Assembly (NCBI RefSeq): GCF_014203735.1
Contig: NZ_JACHJQ010000004.1
Span: forward strand, 909,591-973,590
Direction of reading: 5' to 3'
Length of the DNA stretch: 64,000 nucleotides
DNA from: Actinophytocola algeriensis
GTDB lineage: Bacteria; Actinomycetota; Actinomycetes; Mycobacteriales; Pseudonocardiaceae
Each line of letters opens with the position of its first letter. Position 1 is the first letter of the stretch. Of the stretch, positions 44,552 to 53,602 are shown in pieces. The position numbers and the translations under genes were made by a program. Under the pieces are notes generated by a model that made no database searches, was not told the DNA's origin, and saw only the letters and a program-made list of their open reading frames with translations.

Positions 44552-45058
44552 TCAATCCGTCGTCGAGCCACCAGAGCTGCTGCCACCGGGCGGCGGGTCC
44601 GTGGGCGGCGGGTCCGTCGTCGGGGGTGGGGTCGTGGTCGTCGTGGTGGTGGTCGTGGTCGTGCGGGGCGGCGTGGTCGTCGACTTCGTCGTGGTGGACT
44701 TCGTCGGCGGGGCCGGCGGCTGCGGCTCGTCGGTGGTGTCGTCGTTCGTGGTGGTGCGCTTCTTCGTGGTGGTGGTCGTGGTGGTCGACGTCGTGGTGGA
44801 CGTGGTCGTCGACGTGGTGGTGGCGGACGTCGTCGTGGTCGACGTGTTGTCCGTCGTCGTGTCGCGCACCTCGATGGAGTCGCTCGTGCGCTCCGGCTGC
44901 GCTTCCCCGGTCTGGCCGCCCGCGAGCATGGCCACGGTCGCGAAGGCGGTCGACACGACCACTCCGGCGACACCGAGCGCGAGATACGGTGTGCGGCGCA
45001 GGGCGCCTCCCTGGTCGGTGGGCGGTGCCTCGTCCATCCGGTCCTCTGGTCCGAGCAT
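44552..45058 (-). CDS. Thr-rich single-pass membrane protein
   Basis: A 168-residue protein: short acidic cytoplasmic start (MLGPEDRMDEAPPTDQGG), one helix (YLALGVAGVVVSTAFATVAMLA), then an extracellular tail of Thr/Ser/Pro runs with Lys and Asp, ending in GGSSSGGSTTD. The tail looks like an unstructured mucin-like stalk and could be O-glycosylated by actinobacterial mannosyltransferases, which is inference. The ATG at 45058 follows GGAGG. No folded domain is recognisable. The low-complexity sequence makes coding assignment rest on the TM helix, ribosome site and frame. Confidence 0.75.
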   Translation of the reverse strand: MLGPEDRMDEAPPTDQGGALRRTPYLALGVAGVVVSTAFATVAMLAGGQTGEAQPERTSDSIEVRDTTTDNTSTTTTSATTTSTTTSTTTSTTTTTTTKKRTTTNDDTTDEPQPPAPPTKSTTTKSTTTPPRTTTTTTTTTTTPPPTTDPPPTDPPPGGSSSGGSTTD

Positions 45059-45178
45059 CCCCGAAGCCCTCCTAGAATCGCTGCACGACCGATCGGTCAC
45101 TGCAGGCAGCGCATCACAGCGCGGTAACTTAGCAGCTTTACCGAACGCAACATCGAACGAGCAGGAATCTCACGTTCC

Positions 45179-45460
45179 GTGGTTGACGCACACGTCCGGC
45201 TGACGGCCTGGGTACACGGCCGAGTTCAAGGGGTCGGGTTCCGCTGGTGGACCCGCAGCCGCGCCTCCGAGCTGGGACTGCGCGGGTACGCGAGCAACCT
45301 CGCCGACGGCAGGGTCGAGGTCGTCGCGGAAGGCCCCAGGCAGGACTGCGACGCCTTGCTCGGACTGCTGCGCGGCGGCACCACCCCCGGTCACGTCGAT
45401 CTGGTCGTCGAGCGGTGGTCGGACGCCAAAGGAAACGTGACGGGGTTCGTGGAGCGCTAG
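45179..45460 (+). CDS. acyP: Acylphosphatase
   Basis: A 93-residue enzyme that hydrolyses acyl phosphates. The active site is complete: [20 protein letters not shown] contains the catalytic Arg, and [17 protein letters not shown] the catalytic Asn. It starts at a GTG near 45179. The position upstream of smc matches mycobacteria. The usual direct contact with smc is broken here by a sigma/anti-sigma pair. Confidence 0.95.
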   Translation: MVDAHVRLTAWVHGRVQGVGFRWWTRSRASELGLRGYASNLADGRVEVVAEGPRQDCDALLGLLRGGTTPGHVDLVVERWSDAKGNVTGFVER

Positions 45461-45535
45461 CGCCGCGTCCACCAACGTGCGCCAACCTCAGCTGGGCCGA
45501 CGGCAGTGGTGCGTGGCTCCGGGGCCCGGATCGCC

Positions 45536-45552
45536 GTGAAAGCGCCCTTCAC
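45536..45552. repeat. Short palindrome in the acyP-sigma gap
   Basis: GTGAAAGCGCCCTTCAC, an imperfect 17-base inverted repeat, lies in the 181-bp gap between acyP and the sigma gene. Similar short palindromes are scattered in related genomes from memory, but I cannot count copies here. Confidence 0.35.
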
Positions 45553-45606
45553 AGCCCGTGCGGAACACCACCCAACGCCTGCGAACCCCAGCACCCAGCC
45601 CCGTCT

Positions 45607-45632
45607 GAACCTTTCCGACGACCTTCGCGTAT
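45607..45632 (+). promoter_or_regulatory. Candidate ECF-type promoter of the sigma gene
   Basis: GAACC at 45607-45611 and CGTAT at 45628-45632 are separated by 16 bases, the usual layout of promoters read by ECF sigma factors. The -10 lies 9 bases before the GTG start, so the transcript would be nearly leaderless. It suggests autoregulation. Confidence 0.45.
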
Positions 45633-45641
45633 GACTGGTGC

Positions 45642-46160
45642 GTGGGGAACACCCCGGACCAGGAAGACGAGCTCATCCGCGAGCTCTACAGCCGGTACCG
45701 CCGACCGCTCTACGGCTATGTGCTGCGTGCGGTCGGTGGTGACCACCAGTACGCCGAGGACGTCGTGCAGGAGACGCTGCTCCGCGCGTGGCGCAACAGC
45801 GACACGCTCAACCCCGAGCACGCGGGGCCGTGGCTCTACACGGTCGCCCGCAACCTCGTGGTCTCCGGCTACCGGAAGCAGAGCGCGCGGGTCGACGAGG
45901 TGCCGATCCTGGAACGGGACTGGCCGCGCCCCACCGACGAATTCGACCGCGTGCTGCAGGGCTGGCAGGTGGCCGAGGCCATGCGGGCGCTGTCCGCCGA
46001 CCACCGCGCGGTGATCGGTGAGCTGTTCTTCACCAGACGGACCATCGCCGAGACCGCGAAGGTCCTCGGCGTGCCGCCGGGCACCGTCAAGTCGAGATCG
46101 TTCTACGCGCTTCGTGCGCTGCGCGACGCACTGGAGGAGAGAGGGGTGACCGAGCCGTGA
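45642..46160 (+). CDS. ECF-family RNA polymerase sigma factor
   Basis: A 172-residue group 4 sigma factor. Region 2 (LIRELYSRYRRPLYGYVLRAVGGDHQYAEDVVQETLLRAWRN, then GPWLYTVARNLVVSGYRK) and region 4 (ALSADHRAVIGELFFTRRTIAETAKVLGVPPGTVKSRSFYALRALRDAL) are both complete. It starts at a GTG and overlaps the downstream anti-sigma gene by four bases (GTGA), the usual coupling. The regulon is not visible. Confidence 0.95.
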   Translation: MGNTPDQEDELIRELYSRYRRPLYGYVLRAVGGDHQYAEDVVQETLLRAWRNSDTLNPEHAGPWLYTVARNLVVSGYRKQSARVDEVPILERDWPRPTDEFDRVLQGWQVAEAMRALSADHRAVIGELFFTRRTIAETAKVLGVPPGTVKSRSFYALRALRDALEERGVTEP

Positions 46161-46879
46161 CCTGCCCCCACACGATGACCTTGGGTGTCTACCTGCTCGG
46201 CGCCCTGGAGCCGGCCGAGCGCTCCGCGTTCGAGGCGCACCTCTCCTACTGCGACATCTGCCGGGGCGAGCTGGTCCGCCTCTCGCCGCTGCCCGGCCTG
46301 CTGAACCAGATCAGCCCGGAGGACTTCGCCGACGACCTGCCACCGACCGGAGCGGAGGGCACGGCGGGGTCGCCGGTCGGCACGCAGGTCCAGCCGGTCA
46401 CCGAACCGGTGCCGCTGCTCCCGATCCCCGAGCCGCGCGACACGCCCGTGCACCCGCTGCCGGAACTGCCGAGCCGGCGCCGGCACTGGCGGGTCGCCAC
46501 GGCGGCCGCCGCGGTGATCGTGCTGACGGTCGCGGGTGTCTTCGGCTGGCGTGCGCTGCGGGAGCCGCCGCCCGTCGAAGGCATCACGTGGAGTACCGAG
46601 GTGGGTGCGACGAGTGTCCAGGCGCGGCTGATCGACCGGAAGTGGGGCACCGAGATCCTGTCCGAGATCCACGGTGCTCCCCCAGGTCGCCTGTGTTATC
46701 TGAAGGTGTACGACCACTACGGCAAGTACGAGGTCGCGGGGTGGTGGGGCACCGACCACGACCCGGACGCGGAGATCCCGGGGAGCACGTCCATGCCGCT
46801 CGGCAAGATCTGGAAGCTCGAGTACCTGCTGGACGACCGGGAGACGGTCGTGGCGACCATCCAGGCACCCGGCAGGTGA
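46157..46879 (+). CDS. Membrane anti-sigma factor with zinc-binding N-terminus
   Basis: A 240-residue anti-sigma protein. The N-terminal zinc-type domain (HTMTLGVYLLGALEPAERSAFEAHLSYCDICRGEL) has the H-x3-C-x2-C pattern. A Pro-rich linker is followed by one membrane helix (RVATAAAAVIVLTVAGVFGW) and a 120-residue external domain ending LLDDRETVVATIQAPGR. It should hold the adjacent ECF sigma inactive at the membrane. The signal read by the external domain is unknown. Confidence 0.93.
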   Translation: MTCPHTMTLGVYLLGALEPAERSAFEAHLSYCDICRGELVRLSPLPGLLNQISPEDFADDLPPTGAEGTAGSPVGTQVQPVTEPVPLLPIPEPRDTPVHPLPELPSRRRHWRVATAAAAVIVLTVAGVFGWRALREPPPVEGITWSTEVGATSVQARLIDRKWGTEILSEIHGAPPGRLCYLKVYDHYGKYEVAGWWGTDHDPDAEIPGSTSMPLGKIWKLEYLLDDRETVVATIQAPGR

Positions 46880-46976
46880 CGTGACTCGGGTGGCACCTCC
46901 CACGTACTCGATCGACCCACGGGTACCCTCGGACGGATAGAACGGCCAATCCGCGGGCTGAGAGGGCCGGAGTCTC

Positions 46977-49900
46977 GTGCATTTGAAGAGCCTCACGCTC
47001 AAGGGCTTCAAGTCGTTCGCCTCGGCGACCACGCTGCGTTTCGAACCCGGGATCACGTGTGTCGTCGGCCCGAACGGGTCCGGCAAGTCGAACGTGCTGG
47101 ACGCCCTGCGCTGGGTGATGGGGACCCAGGGCGCGAAGGACCTGCGCGGCGGCAAGATGGAGGACGTCATCTTCGCGGGCACCTCCGGCCGCGCCCCGCT
47201 TGGCCGTGCCGAGGTCAGCCTCACCATCGACAACTCCGACGGCGCGCTGCCGATCGAGTACACCGAGGTGTCGATCACCCGCCGCATGTTCCGCGACGGC
47301 GCGAGCGAGTACGAGATCAACGGCAACTCCTGCCGCCTGATGGACATCCAGGAGCTGCTCTCCGACTCCGGCATCGGCCGGGAGATGCACGTCATCGTCG
47401 GTCAGGGCCAGCTCGCGCAGATCCTCGAGTCGAAGCCGGAGGAGCGCCGCGCGTTCATCGAGGAGGCCGCGGGTGTCCTCAAGCATCGCAAGCGCAAGGA
47501 GAAGGCGCTGCGGAAGCTCGACGCGATGCAGGCCAACCTCACCCGGCTCACCGACCTGACCGCCGAGCTGCGCCGCCAGCTCAAGCCGCTCGGCAAGCAG
47601 GCCGAGATCGCCCGCAAGGCCCAGGCCGTGCAGGCCGACCTGCGGGACGCGCGGCTGCGCCTGCACGCCGACGACCTGGTCACGCAGCGCGGGGAGATCG
47701 CGAAGGAGCAGGCCGACGAGGCCGCCGCCCGCGCCCGCCGCCACGATGTCGAGCAGCTGCTCGAGGTCGCCGACGCGAAGCAGACCTCGCTGGAGGACCA
47801 GCTCGCGGTCGACGCGCCACGCCTCGCCGCCGCACAGGACACCTGGTACCGGCTCTCCGCGCTGGAGGAGCGGCTGCGCGGCACCGTGCGGCTCGCCGTC
47901 GAGCGCGAGCGGCACATGTCGGCGGCCGTCGACCTGTCCTCGAGCGGGCCGGACCCCGAGGAGCTGGAGCTGGAGGCCGAGGAGACGGCCATCCGCGAGG
48001 CCGAGCTGGGCGAGCACGTCGAGGTCGCCAGGGGCCTGCTCGGCGACACCGCCGAGCGGCGCGCCGAGCTGGAAGAGCAGGTGCGGGCCGCGGAGAAGGC
48101 GCACATGGCCGCCGTCCGCGCGGTCGCCGACCGGCGGGAGGGCCTCGCGCGCCTCGCCGGCCAGGTCGAGGCGCTGCGCAGCAAGACCGGCGCCACCGCC
48201 GAGGAGATCGACCGGCTCTCGGTCAACCTGGCCGAGGCCACCGAGCGGGCCGAGCTGGCCGCGGTCGAGCTGGCCGAGGCCCAGGAGGAGACCGGCATCG
48301 AGGACTCCGACGACGCCGGGCTGGCCGATCGCCACCTGCGTGCCGTCGAGGCGCAGAAGGCCGCGCAGGCCCGCGTCGAGGAGCTGGTGCGGGCCGAGCG
48401 GACCGCGGAGAAGGACATCGCGTCGTGGAAGGCCAGGGTCGACGCGCTGTCGATGGGCCTGAACCGCAAGGACGGCGCGGGTGTGCTGCTCGCCGCCGGC
48501 GACCGGCTGCCGGGCCTGCTCGGGTCGGTCGCGGCCCTGCTGACCGTCGAGCCCGGTGCCGAGGCCGCGCTGGCCGCCGCGCTGGGACCGGTCGCGGACG
48601 CGGTGGCGGTGGCCACGGGCGATGACGCCGTGGCCGCGCTCGAACTGCTGCGTGGCTCCGACGCGGGCCGCGCGGGGATCGTCGTGGGCGGCTGGTCCGA
48701 CGGCACTGGCCACCATGACCGGACGAATTGGCCGGTGCTGCCGCAGGGCGCGCGCTGGGCCGTGGACCTCGTGCGGGCGCCCGAGGCGCTGCGGCCCGCG
48801 GTCGCGAAGGCACTCGACAAGGTCGCGGTCGTGGAGTCGCTGCCGATCGCGCGGCTGATCGTGGACGCCCACCCGTCGGTCCGGGCCGTCACGCCCGACG
48901 GTGACGTGCTGGGCGCGCACTGGGCGGTCGGCGGCACCTCGCGCGCGCAGAGCGTGATCGAGGTGCAGGCCGCGGTCGACGAGGCCAACGAGAAGCTCGC
49001 CGCCGCGGAGAGCGCCGCCGAGCGGGCCTCCGCCGCGCTGGCCGGTGCCCGTGCCGAGTCGACGGCCAGGCTCCAGGAGGCGCAGGCCACCGCGGAGGCC
49101 AAGAACGAGGCGAAGGTCCGTGCCGCCCGGTCCGCGGAGCGGCTGTCGCGGATGCAGACCGCGGTCCGGTCCGCGCAGGCCGAGGCCGAGCGCGTGCAGA
49201 ACCAGCGGACCCAGGTCGAGGAAGCCAGGGAGCAGGCGCTGATCAAGCTCGCCGAGCTGGAGGAGCGCCTGACCGTCGCCGAGGACGAGACCGTGCTCGA
49301 GGACGAGCCGGACACCGTCGAACGCGACGAGGCGACGGCCGCGCTGGCCACCGCCCGCCAGCAGGAGATGGACGCCCGGCTTTCCCTGCGCACCGCCGAG
49401 GAGCGGCACCGCGCGCTGTACGGCAAGGCCGAGGAGCTGCGCCGCGCCGCACGTGCCGAGCGGGAGGCGCGGGAGCGGGCACAGCGGGCCATGGCCCAGC
49501 GGGCGCACGGCGCCGCGGTGGCGCGTGCGGTGGTCGGGAACGGTGAGCTGGCCCTGGAGCGGATCGCGCAGTCGCTGGCCGCGGCCGCCCGCGAGCGCGA
49601 CACGGTGCAGTCCGAGCGGTACGACCGCGAGCGGGTGCTGCAGGAGGTCCGCAACCGGGTCCGTGAGCTGTCGACCGAGCTGGAGAAGCTGACCGACGCC
49701 GTGCACCGCGACGAGGTGCTGCGGGCCGAGCAGCGGCTGCGCCTCGAACAGCTCGAGACCAAGATCGCGGAGGCGTTCGGCATCGGCCTGGACGACCTGG
49801 TCGCCGAGTACGGCCCGGACGTGCCGGTGCCGCCGTCACCTGCCGAGCTCGCCGAGTACGAGGCGGCCAAGGAGGCGGGCGACCCGGTCAGCGAGCCGCA

Positions 49901-50648
49901 GCCGATCCCGTACCAGCGGTCCGCGCAGGAGCGCCGCGCCAAGCGCGCGGAGCGGGACCTCACGCTGCTGGGCAAGGTCAACCCGCTGGCGCTGGAGGAG
50001 TTCGCGGCCCTCGAGGAGCGCTACAAGTTCCTGTCCACGCAGCTGGAGGACCTGAAGGCGACGCGGCGCGACCTGCTGACCGTCGTCAAGGAGGTGGACG
50101 ACAAGATCCTCGAGGTCTTCGCGTCCGCCTACCACGACGTGGCCCGCGAGTTCGAGACCGTGTTCTCGACCCTGTTCCCCGGCGGCGAGGGCCGCATGAT
50201 CCTCACCGAGCCGGAGGACATGCTGACCACCGGCGTCGACGTCGAGGCCCGGCCGCCCGGCAAGAAGATCAAGCGGCTGTCGCTGCTGTCCGGTGGCGAG
50301 AAGTCGCTCGTGGCCGTCGGCATGCTGGTGGCGATCTTCCGCGCCCGCCCCTCGCCCTTCTACGTCATGGACGAGGTGGAGGCCGCGCTGGACGACGTGA
50401 ACATGCGCCGCCTGATCGGTCTGCTGCAGGAGCTCCGGCACAACTCGCAGCTGATCATCATCACCCACCAGAAGCCGACCATGGACATCGCCGACGCGCT
50501 CTACGGCGTCAGCATGCGCGGCGACGGCATCACACAGGTGATCTCGCAACGCATGCACGGCGAGGACAACCCGAAGCCCAAGCCCCTGGCGGCGGCGGAA
50601 CCGCAGGCAGAACCGGCGGCGGAACCGGAGCCCCAGCCCCAGAGCTGA
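46977..50648 (+). CDS. smc: Chromosome segregation protein SMC
   Basis: A 1223-residue SMC ATPase of the condensin type that folds into a long coiled coil. Walker A is GPNGSGKSN near residue 32, a hinge lies around 500-640 (GVLLAAGDRLPGLLGSVAALLTVEPGAEAALAAALGPVADAVAV), and the C-terminal head has the signature LLSGGEKSLVAVGML and Walker B FYVMDEVEAALDD. A short Pro/Glu-rich tail follows. It starts at a GTG. The gene is longer than the usual 1,200 residues only by this tail. It is normally next to ftsY; here 11 kb separate them. Confidence 0.98.
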   Translation: MHLKSLTLKGFKSFASATTLRFEPGITCVVGPNGSGKSNVLDALRWVMGTQGAKDLRGGKMEDVIFAGTSGRAPLGRAEVSLTIDNSDGALPIEYTEVSITRRMFRDGASEYEINGNSCRLMDIQELLSDSGIGREMHVIVGQGQLAQILESKPEERRAFIEEAAGVLKHRKRKEKALRKLDAMQANLTRLTDLTAELRRQLKPLGKQAEIARKAQAVQADLRDARLRLHADDLVTQRGEIAKEQADEAAARARRHDVEQLLEVADAKQTSLEDQLAVDAPRLAAAQDTWYRLSALEERLRGTVRLAVERERHMSAAVDLSSSGPDPEELELEAEETAIREAELGEHVEVARGLLGDTAERRAELEEQVRAAEKAHMAAVRAVADRREGLARLAGQVEALRSKTGATAEEIDRLSVNLAEATERAELAAVELAEAQEETGIEDSDDAGLADRHLRAVEAQKAAQARVEELVRAERTAEKDIASWKARVDALSMGLNRKDGAGVLLAAGDRLPGLLGSVAALLTVEPGAEAALAAALGPVADAVAVATGDDAVAALELLRGSDAGRAGIVVGGWSDGTGHHDRTNWPVLPQGARWAVDLVRAPEALRPAVAKALDKVAVVESLPIARLIVDAHPSVRAVTPDGDVLGAHWAVGGTSRAQSVIEVQAAVDEANEKLAAAESAAERASAALAGARAESTARLQEAQATAEAKNEAKVRAARSAERLSRMQTAVRSAQAEAERVQNQRTQVEEAREQALIKLAELEERLTVAEDETVLEDEPDTVERDEATAALATARQQEMDARLSLRTAEERHRALYGKAEELRRAARAEREARERAQRAMAQRAHGAAVARAVVGNGELALERIAQSLAAAARERDTVQSERYDRERVLQEVRNRVRELSTELEKLTDAVHRDEVLRAEQRLRLEQLETKIAEAFGIGLDDLVAEYGPDVPVPPSPAELAEYEAAKEAGDPVSEPQPIPYQRSAQERRAKRAERDLTLLGKVNPLALEEFAALEERYKFLSTQLEDLKATRRDLLTVVKEVDDKILEVFASAYHDVAREFETVFSTLFPGGEGRMILTEPEDMLTTGVDVEARPPGKKIKRLSLLSGGEKSLVAVGMLVAIFRARPSPFYVMDEVEAALDDVNMRRLIGLLQELRHNSQLIIITHQKPTMDIADALYGVSMRGDGITQVISQRMHGEDNPKPKPLAAAEPQAEPAAEPEPQPQS

Positions 50649-50651
50649 CAG

Positions 50652-50690
50652 CGAAACGCCCCCTTCCCGGCTCGGAAAGGGGGCGTTTCG
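50652..50690. terminator. Bidirectional terminator after smc
   Basis: A long hairpin (CGAAACGCCCCCTT against AAGGGGGCGTTTCG, short loop) sits between smc and the convergent membrane protein gene. Confidence 0.85.
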
Positions 50691-50701
50691 GGGCTGGTGG
50701 G

Positions 50702-51181
50702 TCAGGCCGCGGCGGGGTTCGCGCCGGGCGCGGGCTTCGGCGCCCCGCGGAAGGCCATGAGGGCACCCCCGGCCGACGTGAGCGCGGCGATCAGGCCCAG
50801 GATCAGGCCGAACCCGGCACCGGACTCGATGCCGGAGCCACCGAGCAGGCTGAAGTCACCGATGCCGCCGTCGTCGGGCAGGATCAGCCACTGGAGCAGG
50901 ATGAACAGGATGGCCACGCCGGACAGCGACAGCCAGATCAGCGGCAGGCGCGCCACCTGGACCCCGAAGTGCGGGGCGAGCACGAGGCCACCCGCCGCCA
51001 TCAGCAGCAGCACGGACATCAGAGCGAAGAAGCCGGTGCTCCACGCGCTGAGGCTGCCGCCACCGAAGCCGGCCACGTCCACCGAGTACCACGGCAGGAA
51101 ACTGAAGATGAAGGCTGCGAGACCGGCACCGATGCCAGCCCATTCCAGGGTAGAAACCCGCTTGACATCGAATTCAGCCAT
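50702..51181 (-). CDS. Four-helix membrane protein of unknown function
   Basis: A 159-residue protein with four predicted membrane helices (WAGIGAGLAAFIFSFLPWY, FFALMSVLLLMAAGGLVLAP, LIWLSLSGVAILFILLQWLI, GFGLILGLIAALTSAGGALMAF) and a short cytoplasmic start (AEFDVKRVSTLE). The FLPWYSV motif after helix 1 and the overall layout occur in many actinobacterial proteins of unknown role. The start ATG is at 51181. It is transcribed toward smc. Confidence 0.8.
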   Translation of the reverse strand: MAEFDVKRVSTLEWAGIGAGLAAFIFSFLPWYSVDVAGFGGGSLSAWSTGFFALMSVLLLMAAGGLVLAPHFGVQVARLPLIWLSLSGVAILFILLQWLILPDDGGIGDFSLLGGSGIESGAGFGLILGLIAALTSAGGALMAFRGAPKPAPGANPAAA

Positions 51182-51372
51182 CGAGCATGGCCCTTCTGCG
51201 AAAAGAATTGCGAACGGTTTCGCCGGCGTCTCCGGCGAGGGCCAAGTATCGGCTGGTCAGGGGCCGGTTTTGAGGGGCTGCGGCGAACGCTGCCCCGCCG
51301 GTCGCCGGGTGTCGCCCGAAGGGGCAGTAATCCACTCGCGCGGAGCGGGTGCGGCAGTTCAGGATTTCGTAC

Positions 51373-52311
51373 ATGTATGACGTTCGAACCGCGAACCCGG
51401 CCGATCGGGAGGCCGTGATCGCGCTGGTGGCGCGGCTGCAGCACGAGCCAGCCCACCGGATCGCCTTCCACGGTGAGACCCCGCAGGAGGTGGCCGAGGA
51501 ACTGGCCGCCATCGAACCCGCATGGCCCGCGTGTGCCGTGGTCGCCGAGGACCGGGGCGGCCGCGTGCGCGGTGCCCTGTCCGTCGAGGTCGACCCCGGG
51601 CAGCGGCGCGCCTACCTGTACGGCCCGTACGTGGACGTACCCGCCAACCACCCCGCCGCGGGCAACCTGTGGCAGGCCACGGCCGACGCGATGCTCGAGC
51701 AGGCCCTGCGGCTGCCCGCCCTCGCAGGCGTGCGCGTCCTGGAACTGTTCGGTCACAGCGAGAACCGGCTCCTCGCCGACTTCGCCGCCCGCCACGGCAT
51801 GCGGGCGGCCATGTCCACGCGTTGCTTCACGCTCACGGCCGCGCCCCTGCGCAGCCTGCTCGTCCGCCACACCCCCGACGACCGCGTCGTCCCGCTGCCT
51901 GCCGACCCGGCGATCAAGGCCGCGGTGGCCGGGCTGCACGACCGGTGCTTCCCCGGCGCGCCGACGAACGGGGCTCAGCTCGTGGCCGGTGACCGGCACC
52001 GGGTGGTGGTCCTGCTGGGCGAGAACGGCCTGCTCGGCTACGCGGGCGGGTACACGCAGGCCGAGGAGTACTACGTGGACGTGGTGGGCGTCGCGGAGGA
52101 CGCGCGCTCGTGCGGGGTCGGCAGGGCGCTGGTGCGGCGGCTGCTCGGCGAGCTGTCGGCGGCCGACGGGGTCCGGGACCGGGCGGCGGCACTGATCCGG
52201 TCCGGGAACGACCCGTCGGAGCGCATGTTCACGAAACTCGGCTTCGAGCTGGCGGAGGAGTTGGTGAGCTACCGGTCCGACATCGCGACCGCGCACCGGC
52301 CCGCCGTGTGA
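51373..52311 (+). CDS. Tandem GNAT acetyltransferase
   Basis: A 312-residue protein with two GNAT modules. The first (MYDVRTANPADREAVIALVARL to about 145) shows only part of motif A (PAAGNLWQATADAMLEQALRLPALAGVRVLELFGHSENRLLADFAARHG). The second (about 160-305) has a clearer one (VDVVGVAEDARSCGVGRALVRRLLGELSA). Double-GNAT proteins include mycothiol synthase-like enzymes, but the identity of this one is open. The start is the ATG at 51373. Confidence 0.85.
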   Translation: MYDVRTANPADREAVIALVARLQHEPAHRIAFHGETPQEVAEELAAIEPAWPACAVVAEDRGGRVRGALSVEVDPGQRRAYLYGPYVDVPANHPAAGNLWQATADAMLEQALRLPALAGVRVLELFGHSENRLLADFAARHGMRAAMSTRCFTLTAAPLRSLLVRHTPDDRVVPLPADPAIKAAVAGLHDRCFPGAPTNGAQLVAGDRHRVVVLLGENGLLGYAGGYTQAEEYYVDVVGVAEDARSCGVGRALVRRLLGELSAADGVRDRAAALIRSGNDPSERMFTKLGFELAEELVSYRSDIATAHRPAV

Positions 52312-52333
52312 CCGGGGGGACTAGGTTGAGCGG

Positions 52334-53602
52334 ATGACCGTCGACCTGGACGACTTCGAGGACGCCGAGGACCTGGCCGAGCTGCTGGGCCTGCCAGAGC
52401 AGCTGCCCGGCCTGGTCGTGCCGCCGCTCGCCGAGCTGGCCGCGGTGGCACGGGAGAGCGAGCTGATGCGGCGGGTCGCCGCGCTCGTCGCGTGGGTGGG
52501 CGAACGGCGGGAGGTCACCGAGGAGGGTGACCTGACCGAGCCCGACGCGGCGGAGGCGGCGGAGCACCTCGGCGCCACCCCGGCCGAGCTGCTGCTGTAC
52601 TGGGAAGCCGCGCTGGCCACGGACCTCGTGGTGGTGTCCGCGGACGACAGCGAGGCGGACGCGAACGCGGACCTGTGGCCGACCGGCGAGGACCAGGAGG
52701 ACCTCGGCACGTGGACGGCCGCGTTCACGCAGATCCTGCCGAGCGTGGAGATCGACGCCGAGCTGGCGGGTGACGAGGACCTCGACCTGGCCGCGCTCGG
52801 CTCGCTGGCACTGCCGATGTTCCTCATGCGCGGCGCGGGTGTGCCGATGGCGGACCTGCGGGAGTCCGCGCACGAGATCGCGGCGGAACACCTCGAGGAC
52901 GACACGGCGTGGGACGCGTGGGTGGCGGCACACGGCGACCCGGCCGAGGCGCTGCTCAACCGCCTGATCGAACACGGCGCGGTGGAGGTGGACGGCGAGA
53001 CGGCGCGCCTGACCCCGCTGGGCCTGTTCGCGATGCGTGAGGAGCTGGTGGAGGGCGGCATCGAGATCCCGCTCCTGCCGCCGGTGGCGGACATGACGGC
53101 GGCGGACCTGCTGTCGGCGGTGGGCGGCCTGACCGAGGACGAACTCACCGGGCTGACCACCGAGTGGCTCGACGGCCACGAACCCGCGGACCTCCTCGCC
53201 GCCGCGTCCGAGGCGACCCCGCAGGCCCGCGTGCACGCGACCACGGTGCTGGGCGACGTGCCCGGCACCCAGTGGGAGTCGGTCCTGGACGACGAGATGC
53301 TCCGGCCGTACGCGCTGGTGGCGCTGGACCGCGAGCTGGCGCCGGCGGAGCTCGCGCTGCTGCTGGTGGACCTGCTGGCCGCGACCGCCGACCAGCTCGG
53401 CACCTACGACGAGGTGGTGGCGGGGGAGATGTTCGTGTCCATCGTGCCGCCGGGCCAGGAGCAGGAGGTCCTCGCCGCCGCGTGGCGCCTCCCGCACCCG
53501 CAGACGTACGAGGTACTGACCCTCATCGGCGCCCACCACCCGGACAAGCAGGTGGCGAAGGCCGCCCGCACGGCCGCGCACAAGGCCCGCTCGGCAGGCT
53601 AG
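52334..53602 (+). CDS. Acidic protein of unknown function
   Basis: A 422-residue protein rich in Glu, Asp and Leu with no recognised catalytic motif. The middle part has a winged-helix-like stretch (LLNRLIEHGAVEVDGETARLTPLGLFAMREELVEGGIEIP), and the C-terminus is all-helical. Similar large acidic hypothetical proteins are common in actinobacteria. The ATG start is preceded by GGACTAGGTTGAGCGG. It is convergent with the unknown gene at 53599, overlapping by four bases. Confidence 0.75.
   Translation: MTVDLDDFEDAEDLAELLGLPEQLPGLVVPPLAELAAVARESELMRRVAALVAWVGERREVTEEGDLTEPDAAEAAEHLGATPAELLLYWEAALATDLVVVSADDSEADANADLWPTGEDQEDLGTWTAAFTQILPSVEIDAELAGDEDLDLAALGSLALPMFLMRGAGVPMADLRESAHEIAAEHLEDDTAWDAWVAAHGDPAEALLNRLIEHGAVEVDGETARLTPLGLFAMREELVEGGIEIPLLPPVADMTAADLLSAVGGLTEDELTGLTTEWLDGHEPADLLAAASEATPQARVHATTVLGDVPGTQWESVLDDEMLRPYALVALDRELAPAELALLLVDLLAATADQLGTYDEVVAGEMFVSIVPPGQEQEVLAAAWRLPHPQTYEVLTLIGAHHPDKQVAKAARTAAHKARSAG

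Noticed and set aside
46584..49706. Long minus-strand frame opposite smc
   Set aside because: Antisense shadow of smc with low-complexity Leu/Gly/Arg composition.
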